This document shows positions 53,231 through 61,374 of a stretch of 64,000 bases of DNA, piece after piece; position 1 is the stretch's first letter, and the number at the start of each line of letters is the position of its first letter. The notes beneath the pieces are model-generated. The model saw nothing but the letters and a program-made list of their open reading frames with translations, did no database searches and had not been told where the DNA came from. The DNA lies in assembly GCF_014212015.1 (NCBI RefSeq), contig NZ_JACJVN010000065.1, positions 46,795 to 110,794 of the forward strand, given 5' to 3'. The position numbers were made by a program, and so were the translations under genes. Source of the stretch: Cohnella lubricantis (GTDB taxonomy: Bacteria; Bacillota; Bacilli; Paenibacillales; Paenibacillaceae).

Positions 53231-53280
53231 ACCGCAATCCGCGGCCTGGCCATCCCTCTCGGAATGGTCGGGCTTGCGGT
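53231..53280 (+). other. Long hairpin between the binding-protein gene and the kinase gene
   Basis: ACCGCAA (53231-53237) pairs with TTGCGGT (53274-53280), and GGCCAT/ATGGTC pairs inside. No T-run, so it is more likely an mRNA 3'-stabilising or processing hairpin than a terminator. This fits strong expression of the binding protein compared with the downstream kinase. Confidence 0.55.
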
Positions 53281-53304
53281 CATTAATCGGCAGGATGTGA
53301 GCAG

Positions 53305-55218
53305 GTGGCTAGAACGGGGAGAAGCTGGGCCGCGACGATTCGTATTGCTATAGCAGGCTTGCCGATTCAGGCCAAGCTTATTTTATCGTTCGTGCTTATT
53401 ATCTTCATCCCGATCGTCCTGTTCGGCTGGTATGTCTTGAACGGCATCTCCGACAGCGCCATCCGCGAGATTACGAAGAAGTCCGAGAACATCCTCGACA
53501 TCGAGAAGAACAACATTCAGAACAACTTCGATCTGATGGAATGGACGGGACAGCTCGCCCTGACGGAGACCAATCGATCGATGAAGGATTACTTGAATTC
53601 GCAGGAGGAGATGGATACCGCCTCGCTGCTGGATTTCAAGAGGAATACGTTCAGCAGCTTCGAACGGTTCCTCAACAACAACCCGCGTATTGCGGCTGTT
53701 CGGCTGTATACGAGCAACCCGCATGTCTACGAGTTCTGGCCGGTTGTCCTGAAGGAAGAGCGGATCATGAACAAGCCTTGGTACAAGGCGGTCCTGCAAC
53801 AGCAAGGGATCAACTGGTGGGAGATCCAGCACGACATCGACTTCTCGGCGATATCGCCGGACGACTCGGCAGGCGACGGGCCCTTCGTCTCCTTGCTCCG
53901 CGAATTTACGTACGAGGATCGGAAGACACATAACGGCGTGCTTGAAGTGAGCATGAACGTCAAACAGTTTTTCACCAAGACTTATAGCGTTCAAGAGCCA
54001 AGCTCCCAGCTGCTTGTCGTTGCGCGCGACGGGGAGATCTATACGGATGATCGGGCGCAAATCTTCCAGCGGGCGACGGCGCAAGAGTTAATTAGCAAGA
54101 TTCCGCTTAAGCCGGAAGAGAGCGACAGCGGCGAACGCTTCGAATATAACGGCGGGTCGTATCTGGCTATTCAATCTTATGTCCCGCAGCTGGATATCCA
54201 TCTGGTGAACGTCGTCTCCTTGGCGGACACGATGGCGGATCTGAAGCACACGCGCAACAATCTGCTGCTCATCGCGCTTATGCTGGCAGCCGTGCTGATC
54301 GTCATCTCGGCGTTCATGCATTCGCTTATTCTGAAGCGGCTCAAGGTGCTGCGCGATTCGATGAAGAAGGTCCGCAGCGGCGACTTCCACCTGGACGTGC
54401 CGGTATACGGTTCGGACGAGGTGGGCGAGCTCGGCCATCATTATCGGCAGATGCTGAGGAAGATCAACGAATTGATCGTGGACCAGGTCAACCGCCAGGC
54501 GGCGACCAAGGAGGCGGAGCTGCGTTCGCTCAAGAACCAGATCGATTCCCACTTCCTCTACAACACGCTCGAAAATTTAAAGATGCTGGCCGAAGTCGAA
54601 GGCCAGTATACGATATCCGATGCGCTGACATCGCTCGGAGGCATGATGCGGTACAGCCTGCAGTGGACGCACGACCGCGTCCGGCTGCGCGACGAGATCG
54701 AGCACATCCGCAATTACGCCGCCATCATGAACGTTCGATATGACGGACGGCTGGAGCTTCGGGTGGATGTGCCCGAGGAATGCATGGACCAAGAGGTGCT
54801 GAAGATGTCGCTTCAGCCGATCGTCGAGAATGCGGTCAAGCATGGGATGGACTCGCCGCGGCTGAAGGGCGGGAAGCTGACAATCGCGCTGTCGGCGGCG
54901 ATCCGGCAGGAGCAATGCGTCATCGAGGTGACGGACAACGGCAAAGGCATCCCCGAGGAGCGGCTAAGGCGTCTCAACCGGATGCTGCGAATGGACGAAT
55001 CCGATTACCGGGAGCTTCGCGAGATGTTTGGCCAAGGACAGAGGGAGGGCGGCGGCAGTGGAAGTGGAAGCGGCATCGGCCTGCGCAACGTCGACCAGCG
55101 CCTCGTCATGTCCTATGGACAAGAGAGCGGCATTCGGATCGAGAGTCTCGAAGGAAGCTACACTCGCGTCGTGATGACGCTGCCCAAATTCAATTGGACC
55201 GGAGGAGAAGGCCGATGA
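53305..55218 (+). CDS. Sensor histidine kinase, YesM type
   Basis: 637 residues from GTG 53305. Two membrane spans (about 25-45 and 310-332) enclose an extracytoplasmic Cache-like sensor. A HAMP domain is followed by the His_kinase domain (LKNQIDSHFLYNTLENL, phosphorylated His in SHFLYN) and a HATPase_c domain (QPIVENAVKHGMD, VTDNGKGIPEE, GSGIGLRNVDQRL). YesM-type kinases sense oligosaccharides via partner binding proteins and control the linked transporter and hydrolase genes. It overlaps the response-regulator gene by 4 bp. Confidence 0.94.
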   Translation: MARTGRSWAATIRIAIAGLPIQAKLILSFVLIIFIPIVLFGWYVLNGISDSAIREITKKSENILDIEKNNIQNNFDLMEWTGQLALTETNRSMKDYLNSQEEMDTASLLDFKRNTFSSFERFLNNNPRIAAVRLYTSNPHVYEFWPVVLKEERIMNKPWYKAVLQQQGINWWEIQHDIDFSAISPDDSAGDGPFVSLLREFTYEDRKTHNGVLEVSMNVKQFFTKTYSVQEPSSQLLVVARDGEIYTDDRAQIFQRATAQELISKIPLKPEESDSGERFEYNGGSYLAIQSYVPQLDIHLVNVVSLADTMADLKHTRNNLLLIALMLAAVLIVISAFMHSLILKRLKVLRDSMKKVRSGDFHLDVPVYGSDEVGELGHHYRQMLRKINELIVDQVNRQAATKEAELRSLKNQIDSHFLYNTLENLKMLAEVEGQYTISDALTSLGGMMRYSLQWTHDRVRLRDEIEHIRNYAAIMNVRYDGRLELRVDVPEECMDQEVLKMSLQPIVENAVKHGMDSPRLKGGKLTIALSAAIRQEQCVIEVTDNGKGIPEERLRRLNRMLRMDESDYRELREMFGQGQREGGGSGSGSGIGLRNVDQRLVMSYGQESGIRIESLEGSYTRVVMTLPKFNWTGGEGR

Positions 55219-56744
55219 AGCGCAAATTGGTCATTGCCGACGACGAGACGAATATTCGGCTGGGCTTGCGCGCGATGATCGAACGGCAATATCCAGAACG
55301 TTACGAGATCGCGTTCGCGGAGAACGGCAGCGAAGCGCTCTCGATCATCGCGGCCGGAGGCGCGCACCTGCTCATCACGGATATCCGCATGCCGGTCATG
55401 GACGGCATCGAGCTGCTCGAGCAGCTGCAGCATCAGCCGGAGCGGCCGGAGGTTGTCATCCTGAGCGGGCATGACGACTTCCCTTACGCTCAAGCCGCTA
55501 TTCGCTATCAGGCGAAGGAGTACTTGCTGAAGCCGATCGTGCGCAGCGAGCTGTTCGCAGTGTTGGAGCGGCTGGAGGAGGAGCTGCGGCAGAAGGACGA
55601 GCGCGCCTCTGATGCGGAAGGGCAGCGGATCGTCGACAAGCAGACTCGGCTGGCGCAGGTGCTGCAGCGGGAGAGCATCGCGGAGAGCGAACTGCGCAGC
55701 CTGCTGCTGGAAGCCGACATGGGCTGGCTGGACGGGGAATACACCGTCGGGATTCTGCGTCCGCCTGCAGGCACGACGGAGGCGCCGGCCCTATTCTCGC
55801 GGGTCGAGCAGTGGCTCGGCGGTCAGTCGGACTGGGCAAGATGCAGCCTTCGCGAAGGCGAGAAGATCATCGCCGCGCGGGATCCCGCATTGTTCTCCGG
55901 CATGCTGGAGCAGCTCGCGGACCATGTGCAGGGCCGGCCTTGCCTGGCTCTCAGCTCCAGAGCGACCGGCATGGGGCAGCTGCGGCTCGCGTACAGTCAG
56001 GCGCGGCAGGCATCGAAATATTATCTGCTATATCCGGATCTGGAGTCCATCGAATACGATGTCGTTCGCAATCTCAACTCGCGCTGCCCGTTGCCGACGG
56101 AACCGATTCGCAAGATCGCCAATCTGATCGGCATGGGACGCCTGCCGGAGATCAAACGGCTGCTTCAGCAGACGCTCGATATCCGCTTCGTCTCCCGCTG
56201 CGAGATCGGTTATTTGATGGCGATCAGCCGCTTGTTCAACGAAGAGGTGTTCGACAGGGTGTTCCGCACGTACGGCGAGGAGTCTGTCGAGATTCTCAGG
56301 CTGTACAAGAAGGCGGGGCACATCGACAACTTCGACCGGTTCCACGACTATTACCACCACGTAGAGCAGCTGCTCGAGCGGCTTGACGAATATGTCGCGC
56401 GCGTCCGCTCCGTTCACGCGGAACGCAAAGACATGCAGCGAGCCGTCGATTATCTGCACGAGCATTATCGGGAAGACGTCAATATGGCGGTCGTATCCAA
56501 TTATATATCCCTTAACTATACGTACTTCAGCGAGGCATTCAAGGAATTCACGGGAGAGAGCTTCTCCGTCTACTTGCGGAAGCTGAGGCTGAACAAGGCT
56601 AAAGAACTGCTAGCGAAGACGGATCTGAAGGTGTATGAGATCTGCGAGCTGTCCGGCTTCGAGAGCGTGAAGCACTTCACGAGAGTGTTCAAGGAATCCG
56701 AGGGTATCACGCCGGTGGAATATCGCAATCGCATGCTCGTATGA
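55215..56744 (+). CDS. Response regulator with AraC-type DNA-binding domain, YesN type
   Basis: 509 residues starting at the ATGA overlap with the kinase gene. N-terminal receiver domain: acidic pair in VIADDETNI, phospho-acceptor Asp in HLLITDIRMPVMDG, Thr/Ser in VILSGHDDF and Lys in YLLKPI. A long linker with coiled-coil character follows, then the C-terminal AraC helix-turn-helix pair (MAVVSNYISLNYTYFSEAFKE; EICELSGFESVKHFTRVFKE). Likely targets are the ABC importer and the GH5 gene, by analogy with YesMN and by position. Confidence 0.94.
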   Translation: MKRKLVIADDETNIRLGLRAMIERQYPERYEIAFAENGSEALSIIAAGGAHLLITDIRMPVMDGIELLEQLQHQPERPEVVILSGHDDFPYAQAAIRYQAKEYLLKPIVRSELFAVLERLEEELRQKDERASDAEGQRIVDKQTRLAQVLQRESIAESELRSLLLEADMGWLDGEYTVGILRPPAGTTEAPALFSRVEQWLGGQSDWARCSLREGEKIIAARDPALFSGMLEQLADHVQGRPCLALSSRATGMGQLRLAYSQARQASKYYLLYPDLESIEYDVVRNLNSRCPLPTEPIRKIANLIGMGRLPEIKRLLQQTLDIRFVSRCEIGYLMAISRLFNEEVFDRVFRTYGEESVEILRLYKKAGHIDNFDRFHDYYHHVEQLLERLDEYVARVRSVHAERKDMQRAVDYLHEHYREDVNMAVVSNYISLNYTYFSEAFKEFTGESFSVYLRKLRLNKAKELLAKTDLKVYEICELSGFESVKHFTRVFKESEGITPVEYRNRMLV

Positions 56745-56772
56745 CCGATTCGATGCAGGGGAGGGGCAAGAA

Positions 56773-58701
56773 ATGGGAGATGGAATGAGGGCAGGAACTG
56801 GAGCGGAAGCAGGAATTGGATCGGGGACAGGCGCGGGAACCGGAACGAGAACGGGACAGACGGAAGTGGACGGATGGGTGCGCGCAGAGGGCAAACGGCT
56901 GGTGAACGGCAGAGGGGAAGAGTTGATGCTGCGCGGAGTCGGCCTTGGCAGCTGGCTTCTGCCGGAAGGCTACATGTGGAAGCTGCCGGAGGGAGGCGAT
57001 CGTCCGCGCCGCATCGAGCGGATGTCGGCGGAGCTCGTCGGTGCCGAGGAGGCGGCCGGCTTCTGGGAAGCGTACCGCGAACGGTATATAGCGGAGGCCG
57101 ATATCCGGCGGATCGCGGAGGAAGGCTTCAACTCCGTTCGTGTGCCGTTCAACGCGCGAATGCTGCTGGAAGGGGACATTGACGGAGGGCTGGAGAGGAA
57201 GGCGGATGGCGAGCCGGGCGGAGGGTTGAGCGGAGAGTTGCATGGAGAGCAGAGCGGAAGGCTCGGCAGCGGACTGAATAGCGAAGGCTACAACGAGCGC
57301 GCCTTGGGATTGCTGGATCGCGTCATCGAATGGTGCAAGCGCTGGAACGTGTACGTCATCCTCGACATGCATGGCGCGCCCGGCGGCCAGACGGGGGCGA
57401 ACATCGACGATTCGGAGAACGACCAGCCAGAGCTGTTCATCCGCGAGGAGTACCGGCAGGCGGCCATCGACATGTGGCGCATGCTGGCCCGACGTTACCG
57501 GGACGAGTGGATCGTCGCCGGCTACGACCTGCTGAACGAGCCGCTGCCGGACTATCACGGCGCATATCATGGCGAGGTTCAGTCATTGTACCGCGACATG
57601 ATTCGGGCGATACGGGAGGAAGACGCGCGCCATCTGATCATTCTGGAGGGCGTGCATTGGTCGACGGACTGGTCCATTTTCACCGAACGGTTGGACGATA
57701 ATGTACTCTACCAATTCCACAAGTACTGGAACAACCCGGATACAGAGAGCATTCAGAAGTACCTGGACTTCCGAGACGAGTGGGAGGCTCCGATCTGGAT
57801 GGGCGAAGGCGGGGAGAACGATCTCGACTGGTACGCCGGCGCGTTCCGGTTGTTCGAGGATCACGGCATCGGCTGGAACTTCTGGACGTGGAAAAAGATG
57901 GACACCCGCAACTCCCCCTGTTCAGTCGCGCGTCCGGAGGGCTGGGAGAAGCTCGGCACATATTTGGAAGGCGGAGAGAAGCCGTCTCGCGAGGAGGCGA
58001 GCCGGATCTTGACCGCGTATCTGGACGGGCTGCCGCTGGAGGCTTGCCAATATCGGCCGGAGGTCGTCCGGTCGCTCTTCCGCCGGCTGCCGGTGCGTAT
58101 TCCGGCGATCCATTACGGCTATCAGGGAGCCGGCATCGGCTTCGGCGTCGCCGTACGGAGCGAATGGGAAGCCGGCTACCGCGGTGGCGATGGCGTGGAG
58201 ATCCGCTATGTGGACGGCGCCCCGCGAACACCGCCGACCGAGCCGGGCTGGCACCGCTGGGATACGGGCATCGGCCTGTGCGTGCAGATTGCCGCTGGCG
58301 ATTGGCTAGCCTATGACTTCACGGTTGGGCAGAGGGAGGAAGCGGCAAGCTATGCAAGCGTGACAGAGCCGGGGCCGGGGCCGGGGCCGGAAGAGGCAGC
58401 AGGGGTCGAAGAGGCAGCAGCGACAGCTGCAGCGGAGACGGCGAAGGCAGAGCGGGGAGAGGCAGATGCGGCGCTGTTCCGGCTGACGCTTCGATTGGCG
58501 GCCCCGGAAGCGCCGGCGGTGCCGGCAATAGTCGAGGCGGCCGTCGATGGAACGGCGATCGGCACCGTGAGTTCGGCATCGGCGGAATGGATGGAGGCTA
58601 GGATTGACCTGCCGCCGCTGGCGACGGGCGAGCATCGAGTCGTACTGAAGGCGTGCGAAAGCGCGGTCAGGCTGGAGTCGCTGACGTTCGAGCGGGCTTA
58701 A
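56773..58701 (+). CDS. Glycoside hydrolase family 5 protein with C-terminal accessory region
   Basis: 642 residues. The GH5 barrel (about 35-400) has GVGLGSWLLPEGYM, EGFNSVRVPFN, DMHGAPGGQTG, the acid/base Glu in YDLLNEP and the nucleophile Glu in MGEGGEND. Cellulase/beta-glucanase or mannanase-type activity is possible; the exact specificity is not readable. No signal peptide, so it probably acts on imported oligosaccharides. Low-complexity inserts: Gly/Thr-rich N-terminus (AGTGAEAGIGSGTGAGTG), a Gly/Glu/Ser loop near residue 145-170, and a GPGPGPEEAAG linker before a C-terminal beta-rich domain. It lies directly after yesN. Confidence 0.88.
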   Translation: MGDGMRAGTGAEAGIGSGTGAGTGTRTGQTEVDGWVRAEGKRLVNGRGEELMLRGVGLGSWLLPEGYMWKLPEGGDRPRRIERMSAELVGAEEAAGFWEAYRERYIAEADIRRIAEEGFNSVRVPFNARMLLEGDIDGGLERKADGEPGGGLSGELHGEQSGRLGSGLNSEGYNERALGLLDRVIEWCKRWNVYVILDMHGAPGGQTGANIDDSENDQPELFIREEYRQAAIDMWRMLARRYRDEWIVAGYDLLNEPLPDYHGAYHGEVQSLYRDMIRAIREEDARHLIILEGVHWSTDWSIFTERLDDNVLYQFHKYWNNPDTESIQKYLDFRDEWEAPIWMGEGGENDLDWYAGAFRLFEDHGIGWNFWTWKKMDTRNSPCSVARPEGWEKLGTYLEGGEKPSREEASRILTAYLDGLPLEACQYRPEVVRSLFRRLPVRIPAIHYGYQGAGIGFGVAVRSEWEAGYRGGDGVEIRYVDGAPRTPPTEPGWHRWDTGIGLCVQIAAGDWLAYDFTVGQREEAASYASVTEPGPGPGPEEAAGVEEAAATAAAETAKAERGEADAALFRLTLRLAAPEAPAVPAIVEAAVDGTAIGTVSSASAEWMEARIDLPPLATGEHRVVLKACESAVRLESLTFERA

Positions 58702-58718
58702 ACGTAAGCGCGATGCGA

Positions 58719-59010
58719 TAACGGAACGGCGATCCGTTATTACTGGACACCATACCGCTCGCCGTCACAATAAAGGAACACCGTTCCGTTATTCTTCGCA
58801 GTCGCACAAGTAACTAACTCAAAACGCGCAAATAACGGAGCGCCGTTCCGTTATCGTGCATAAATGGTTATTCATCTCGTTAATAACGGAACGCTGTTCC
58901 GTTATGCCAAAGGAGACAGTTACTCCAAACCCGCAGGAGCGGGAGCGAGCAAGTACGGAGGAATGCGAGGGGATCGACTGCGCTTCAGTTACTCCAATCT
59001 CCTGCGAGCA
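58719..59010 (+). repeat. Composite four-hairpin element, longest copy (family D3)
   Basis: Hairpins start at 58719, 58771, 58833 and 58884 (spacings 52, 62, 51). Arms are TAACGGAAC / GTTCCGTTA with minor decay. Two further palindromic motifs, GGAGACAGTTACTCC (58912-58926) and CAGTTACTCC (58986-58995), lie in a tail shared with D1. It starts 18 bp after the GH5 stop. The rest of the gap up to the guaA promoter shows no gene. Confidence 0.9.
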
Positions 59011-59143
59011 GGGGCGAGCGGATGCGGGGTTACATGAGACGGAATCGCGTGCGAGTGCCCCGTAAGCCGGCAAGGCGGGTTGCATGAGCTGCCAGCCTGG
59101 CGGCGGCAACCTATGGCGACCGCTGTCCCCAGCTCCCTTCGCC

Positions 59144-59173
59144 TTGACGCTGCCGAACGCGCACCGCTATAAT
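59144..59173 (+). promoter_or_regulatory. Sigma-A promoter of guaA
   Basis: TTGACG (59144-59149) and a perfect TATAAT (59168-59173), 18-bp spacing, about 106 bp before the start codon. Confidence 0.75.
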
Positions 59174-59216
59174 TGACATCAATTAATGGAATGACCCCAG
59201 CAAATTGACGTCGATT
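59171..59216. promoter_or_regulatory. Twin palindromes overlapping the guaA promoter, candidate operators
   Basis: AATTGACATCAATT (59171-59184) and AATTGACGTCGATT (59203-59216), the second with one mismatch, are centred 32 bp apart (three helical turns). The first overlaps the -10 box. A third inverted repeat (CGTTCC / GGAACG, 59221-59240) follows. No purine riboswitch is seen here. Confidence 0.55.
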
Positions 59217-59278
59217 CGCGCGTTCCAGTCAGCCGGAACGACCGTTGTTGCATTCCTTCAGGAGGCTCGGTTAGCAAA

Positions 59279-60820
59279 GTGAACAACAATCCGCATGAAA
59301 TGATCGTCGTGCTCGACTTCGGCGGCCAGTACAATCAATTGATCGCGCGCCGCATCCGCGATCTTGGCGTCTACAGCGAGCTGCTCCCGTACAACACGAG
59401 CGCGGACAAGCTCCGCGAGCTTCAGCCCAAGGGCATCGTCTTCTCCGGCGGCCCGGCTAGCGTCTACGCGGAAGGCGCGCCTTCCGTCGATCCGGGCGTC
59501 TACGACCTCGGCGTGCCGATTCTCGGCATCTGCTACGGCATGCAGCTGATCACCCATCAGCAAGGCGGCAAGGTGGAGCCTGCATCCAAGCGTGAATACG
59601 GCAAGTCGGACGTGGACTTCACAGCCGACAGCCGGCTTATCAAAGGGCTGGAGAGCCGCCAGACGGTCTGGATGAGCCACGGCGACCACGTCACCGAGCT
59701 GCCGGCCGGCTTCAAGGTGGACGCGAGCACGGAGCATGCGCCTGTAGCGGCGATGAGCCACGAAGAGCGCGGGCTGTACGCGGTGCAGTTCCACCCCGAA
59801 GTGCGCCACTCCGTCTACGGCAACGAGATGATCCGCAACTTCCTGTATGAGGTTTGCGGCTGCCATGGCGATTGGAGCATGTCGACGTTCATCGAAGATA
59901 CGATTCGCGACATCCGCGAGCAAGTCGGCGACAAGAAGGTGCTATGCGCTCTGTCCGGCGGCGTCGATTCGTCCGTCGTCGCAGCGCTCATTCACAAGGC
60001 GATCGGCGATCAGTTGACGTGTATGTTCATCGACCACGGCTTGCTTCGCAAAGGCGAGGCCGAGAGCGTCATGGAGACGTTCGCCGGCAAGTTCGAGATG
60101 AACGTCGTGAAGATTGACGCCAGCGAGCGCTTCCTCGGCAAGCTGCGCGGCGTCTCTGACCCGGAAGAGAAGCGGAAGATGATCGGCAACGAGTTCATCC
60201 GCGTTTTCGAAGAAGAATCCGCTAAGTTTGACGACTTCGCGTTCCTCGCGCAAGGCACGCTGTACACCGATATCGTCGAGAGCGGCACGGCTACGGCACA
60301 GACAATTAAGTCGCACCACAACGTAGGCGGCCTGCCGGAAGATATGAAGTTCAAGCTTGTCGAGCCGCTGAAGGCGCTGTTCAAGGACGAAGTGCGCAAG
60401 GTCGGCACGGAGTGCGGCCTGCCGGATGTGATCGTCTGGCGTCAGCCGTTCCCTGGACCGGGCCTCGCGATTCGCGTGCTTGGCGAAGTGACGGAAGAGA
60501 AGCTCGAGATCGTGCGCGAATCCGATGCCATTCTGCGCGACGAGATCGCCAAGGCGGGCCTCGACCGCGAGATCTGGCAGTACTTCACGGCGCTGCCGAA
60601 CATGAAGAGCGTCGGCGTCATGGGCGACGGCCGCACGTACTCTTACACCGTCGGCATCCGCGCGGTCACCTCGATCGACGGCATGACGGCCGATTGGGCG
60701 CGCATCCCGTGGGACGTGCTGGAGAAGATCTCCGTGCGCATCGTCAACGAAGTGAACAACGTCAACCGGATCGTCTACGACATCACGTCGAAGCCGCCGG
60801 CGACGATCGAGTGGGAATAA
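59279..60820 (+). CDS. guaA: GMP synthase (glutamine-hydrolysing)
   Basis: Converts XMP to GMP with ATP and glutamine. 513 residues. N-terminal class-I glutaminase: [27 protein letters not shown], nucleophile Cys in GICYGMQ, and His/Glu in QFHPEV. Then an ATP-pyrophosphatase domain with the P-loop [10 protein letters not shown], and the C-terminal dimerisation domain ([18 protein letters not shown], ending KPPATIEWE). The GTG at 59279 is 13 bp after AGGAGG. The next gene imports guanine/hypoxanthine under a guanine riboswitch. Confidence 0.96.
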   Translation: MNNNPHEMIVVLDFGGQYNQLIARRIRDLGVYSELLPYNTSADKLRELQPKGIVFSGGPASVYAEGAPSVDPGVYDLGVPILGICYGMQLITHQQGGKVEPASKREYGKSDVDFTADSRLIKGLESRQTVWMSHGDHVTELPAGFKVDASTEHAPVAAMSHEERGLYAVQFHPEVRHSVYGNEMIRNFLYEVCGCHGDWSMSTFIEDTIRDIREQVGDKKVLCALSGGVDSSVVAALIHKAIGDQLTCMFIDHGLLRKGEAESVMETFAGKFEMNVVKIDASERFLGKLRGVSDPEEKRKMIGNEFIRVFEEESAKFDDFAFLAQGTLYTDIVESGTATAQTIKSHHNVGGLPEDMKFKLVEPLKALFKDEVRKVGTECGLPDVIVWRQPFPGPGLAIRVLGEVTEEKLEIVRESDAILRDEIAKAGLDREIWQYFTALPNMKSVGVMGDGRTYSYTVGIRAVTSIDGMTADWARIPWDVLEKISVRIVNEVNNVNRIVYDITSKPPATIEWE

Positions 60821-60837
60821 GAGGGCATCGAAAATCG

Positions 60838-60882
60838 AAAGCCGTCAGAATCGCTGATCCAGCGGTTGTGGCGGCTTTGTTC
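60838..60882 (+). terminator. Hairpin after guaA, probable terminator
   Basis: AAAGCCGTCA and TGGCGGCTTT form the stem, with an inner CGCTG/CAGCG helix, then GTTCG. U-tract weak. Between it and the permease promoter (about 60883-61089) the sequence shows no gene. Confidence 0.6.
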
Positions 60883-61089
60883 GTTCTGTCAGCTAAAGGA
60901 ATACGACCACATTGCCGCCGCCGACCCCAGAATGCACGCGTGCAGAGACAGGCCTGCTGCGCCTTCGGAATCCAGGATGGCATCGCGGAAAAATCCATAA
61001 AATGTAATGAATCCACTATGAATCGAGATCAAACTGCGAAATTCCCGAACTTAATAGTCGAAAAACCACAAAAAAGTTCGTAAAAACGG

Positions 61090-61118
61090 TTGACGGCGCA
61101 TGGCATTGTACCTAGAAT
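61090..61118 (+). promoter_or_regulatory. Sigma-A promoter of the purine permease gene
   Basis: TTGACG (61090-61095) and TAGAAT (61113-61118) with 17-bp spacing, 25 bp before the riboswitch aptamer. Confidence 0.7.
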
Positions 61119-61142
61119 GAGAGAGGACTCATAATTGAATCG

Positions 61143-61213
61143 TGCTTCGTATAATCCCGGGAATCGGCCTGGGAGTCTCTAGGGATCACCGCAAATGATC
61201 CGGCTACGGAAGA
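61143..61213 (+). ncRNA. Guanine (purine) riboswitch aptamer
   Basis: The conserved purine-riboswitch order is complete: P1 5' arm CTTCGTA then TATAATCC, P2 CCCGG/CCTGGG with loop GAATCGG, J2/3 AGTCTCTA, P3 GGATCA/TGATCC with loop CCGCAAA, then GGCTACGGAAG. The base pairing with the ligand reads C in GGCTACG (U in adenine sensors), so guanine/hypoxanthine is the predicted ligand. P1 carries one bulged G. Confidence 0.93.
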
Positions 61214-61279
61214 CGATAGAGCAACCGCCAGGGGAATGACGCGCGATCTCCTTTGGTATGCTTTGTCGTTGGTCGGCGA

Positions 61280-61312
61280 AACCTAGAAGAGACATCTTCT
61301 AGGTTTTTTTGC
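61280..61312 (+). terminator. Riboswitch expression-platform terminator
   Basis: AACCTAGAAGA (61280-61290) pairs perfectly with TCTTCTAGGTT (61295-61305), then seven T. It lies between the aptamer and the permease start, so ligand binding should stop transcription. Confidence 0.9.
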
Positions 61313-61374
61313 CTTTAGCGATTCATTTATCCATCCTAATCATCTGACCAAACTTAAGGAGGACATGCACGAGC

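Noticed and set aside
47330..59010. Insertion sequence or MITE
   Set aside because: No transposase, no consistent terminal inverted repeat and no clear target duplication could be seen; classified only as a dispersed composite repeat.
59100..59278. Purine riboswitch before guaA
   Set aside because: The conserved TATAATC, TTTCTA and CTACG blocks are absent; only palindromes and a promoter are seen.
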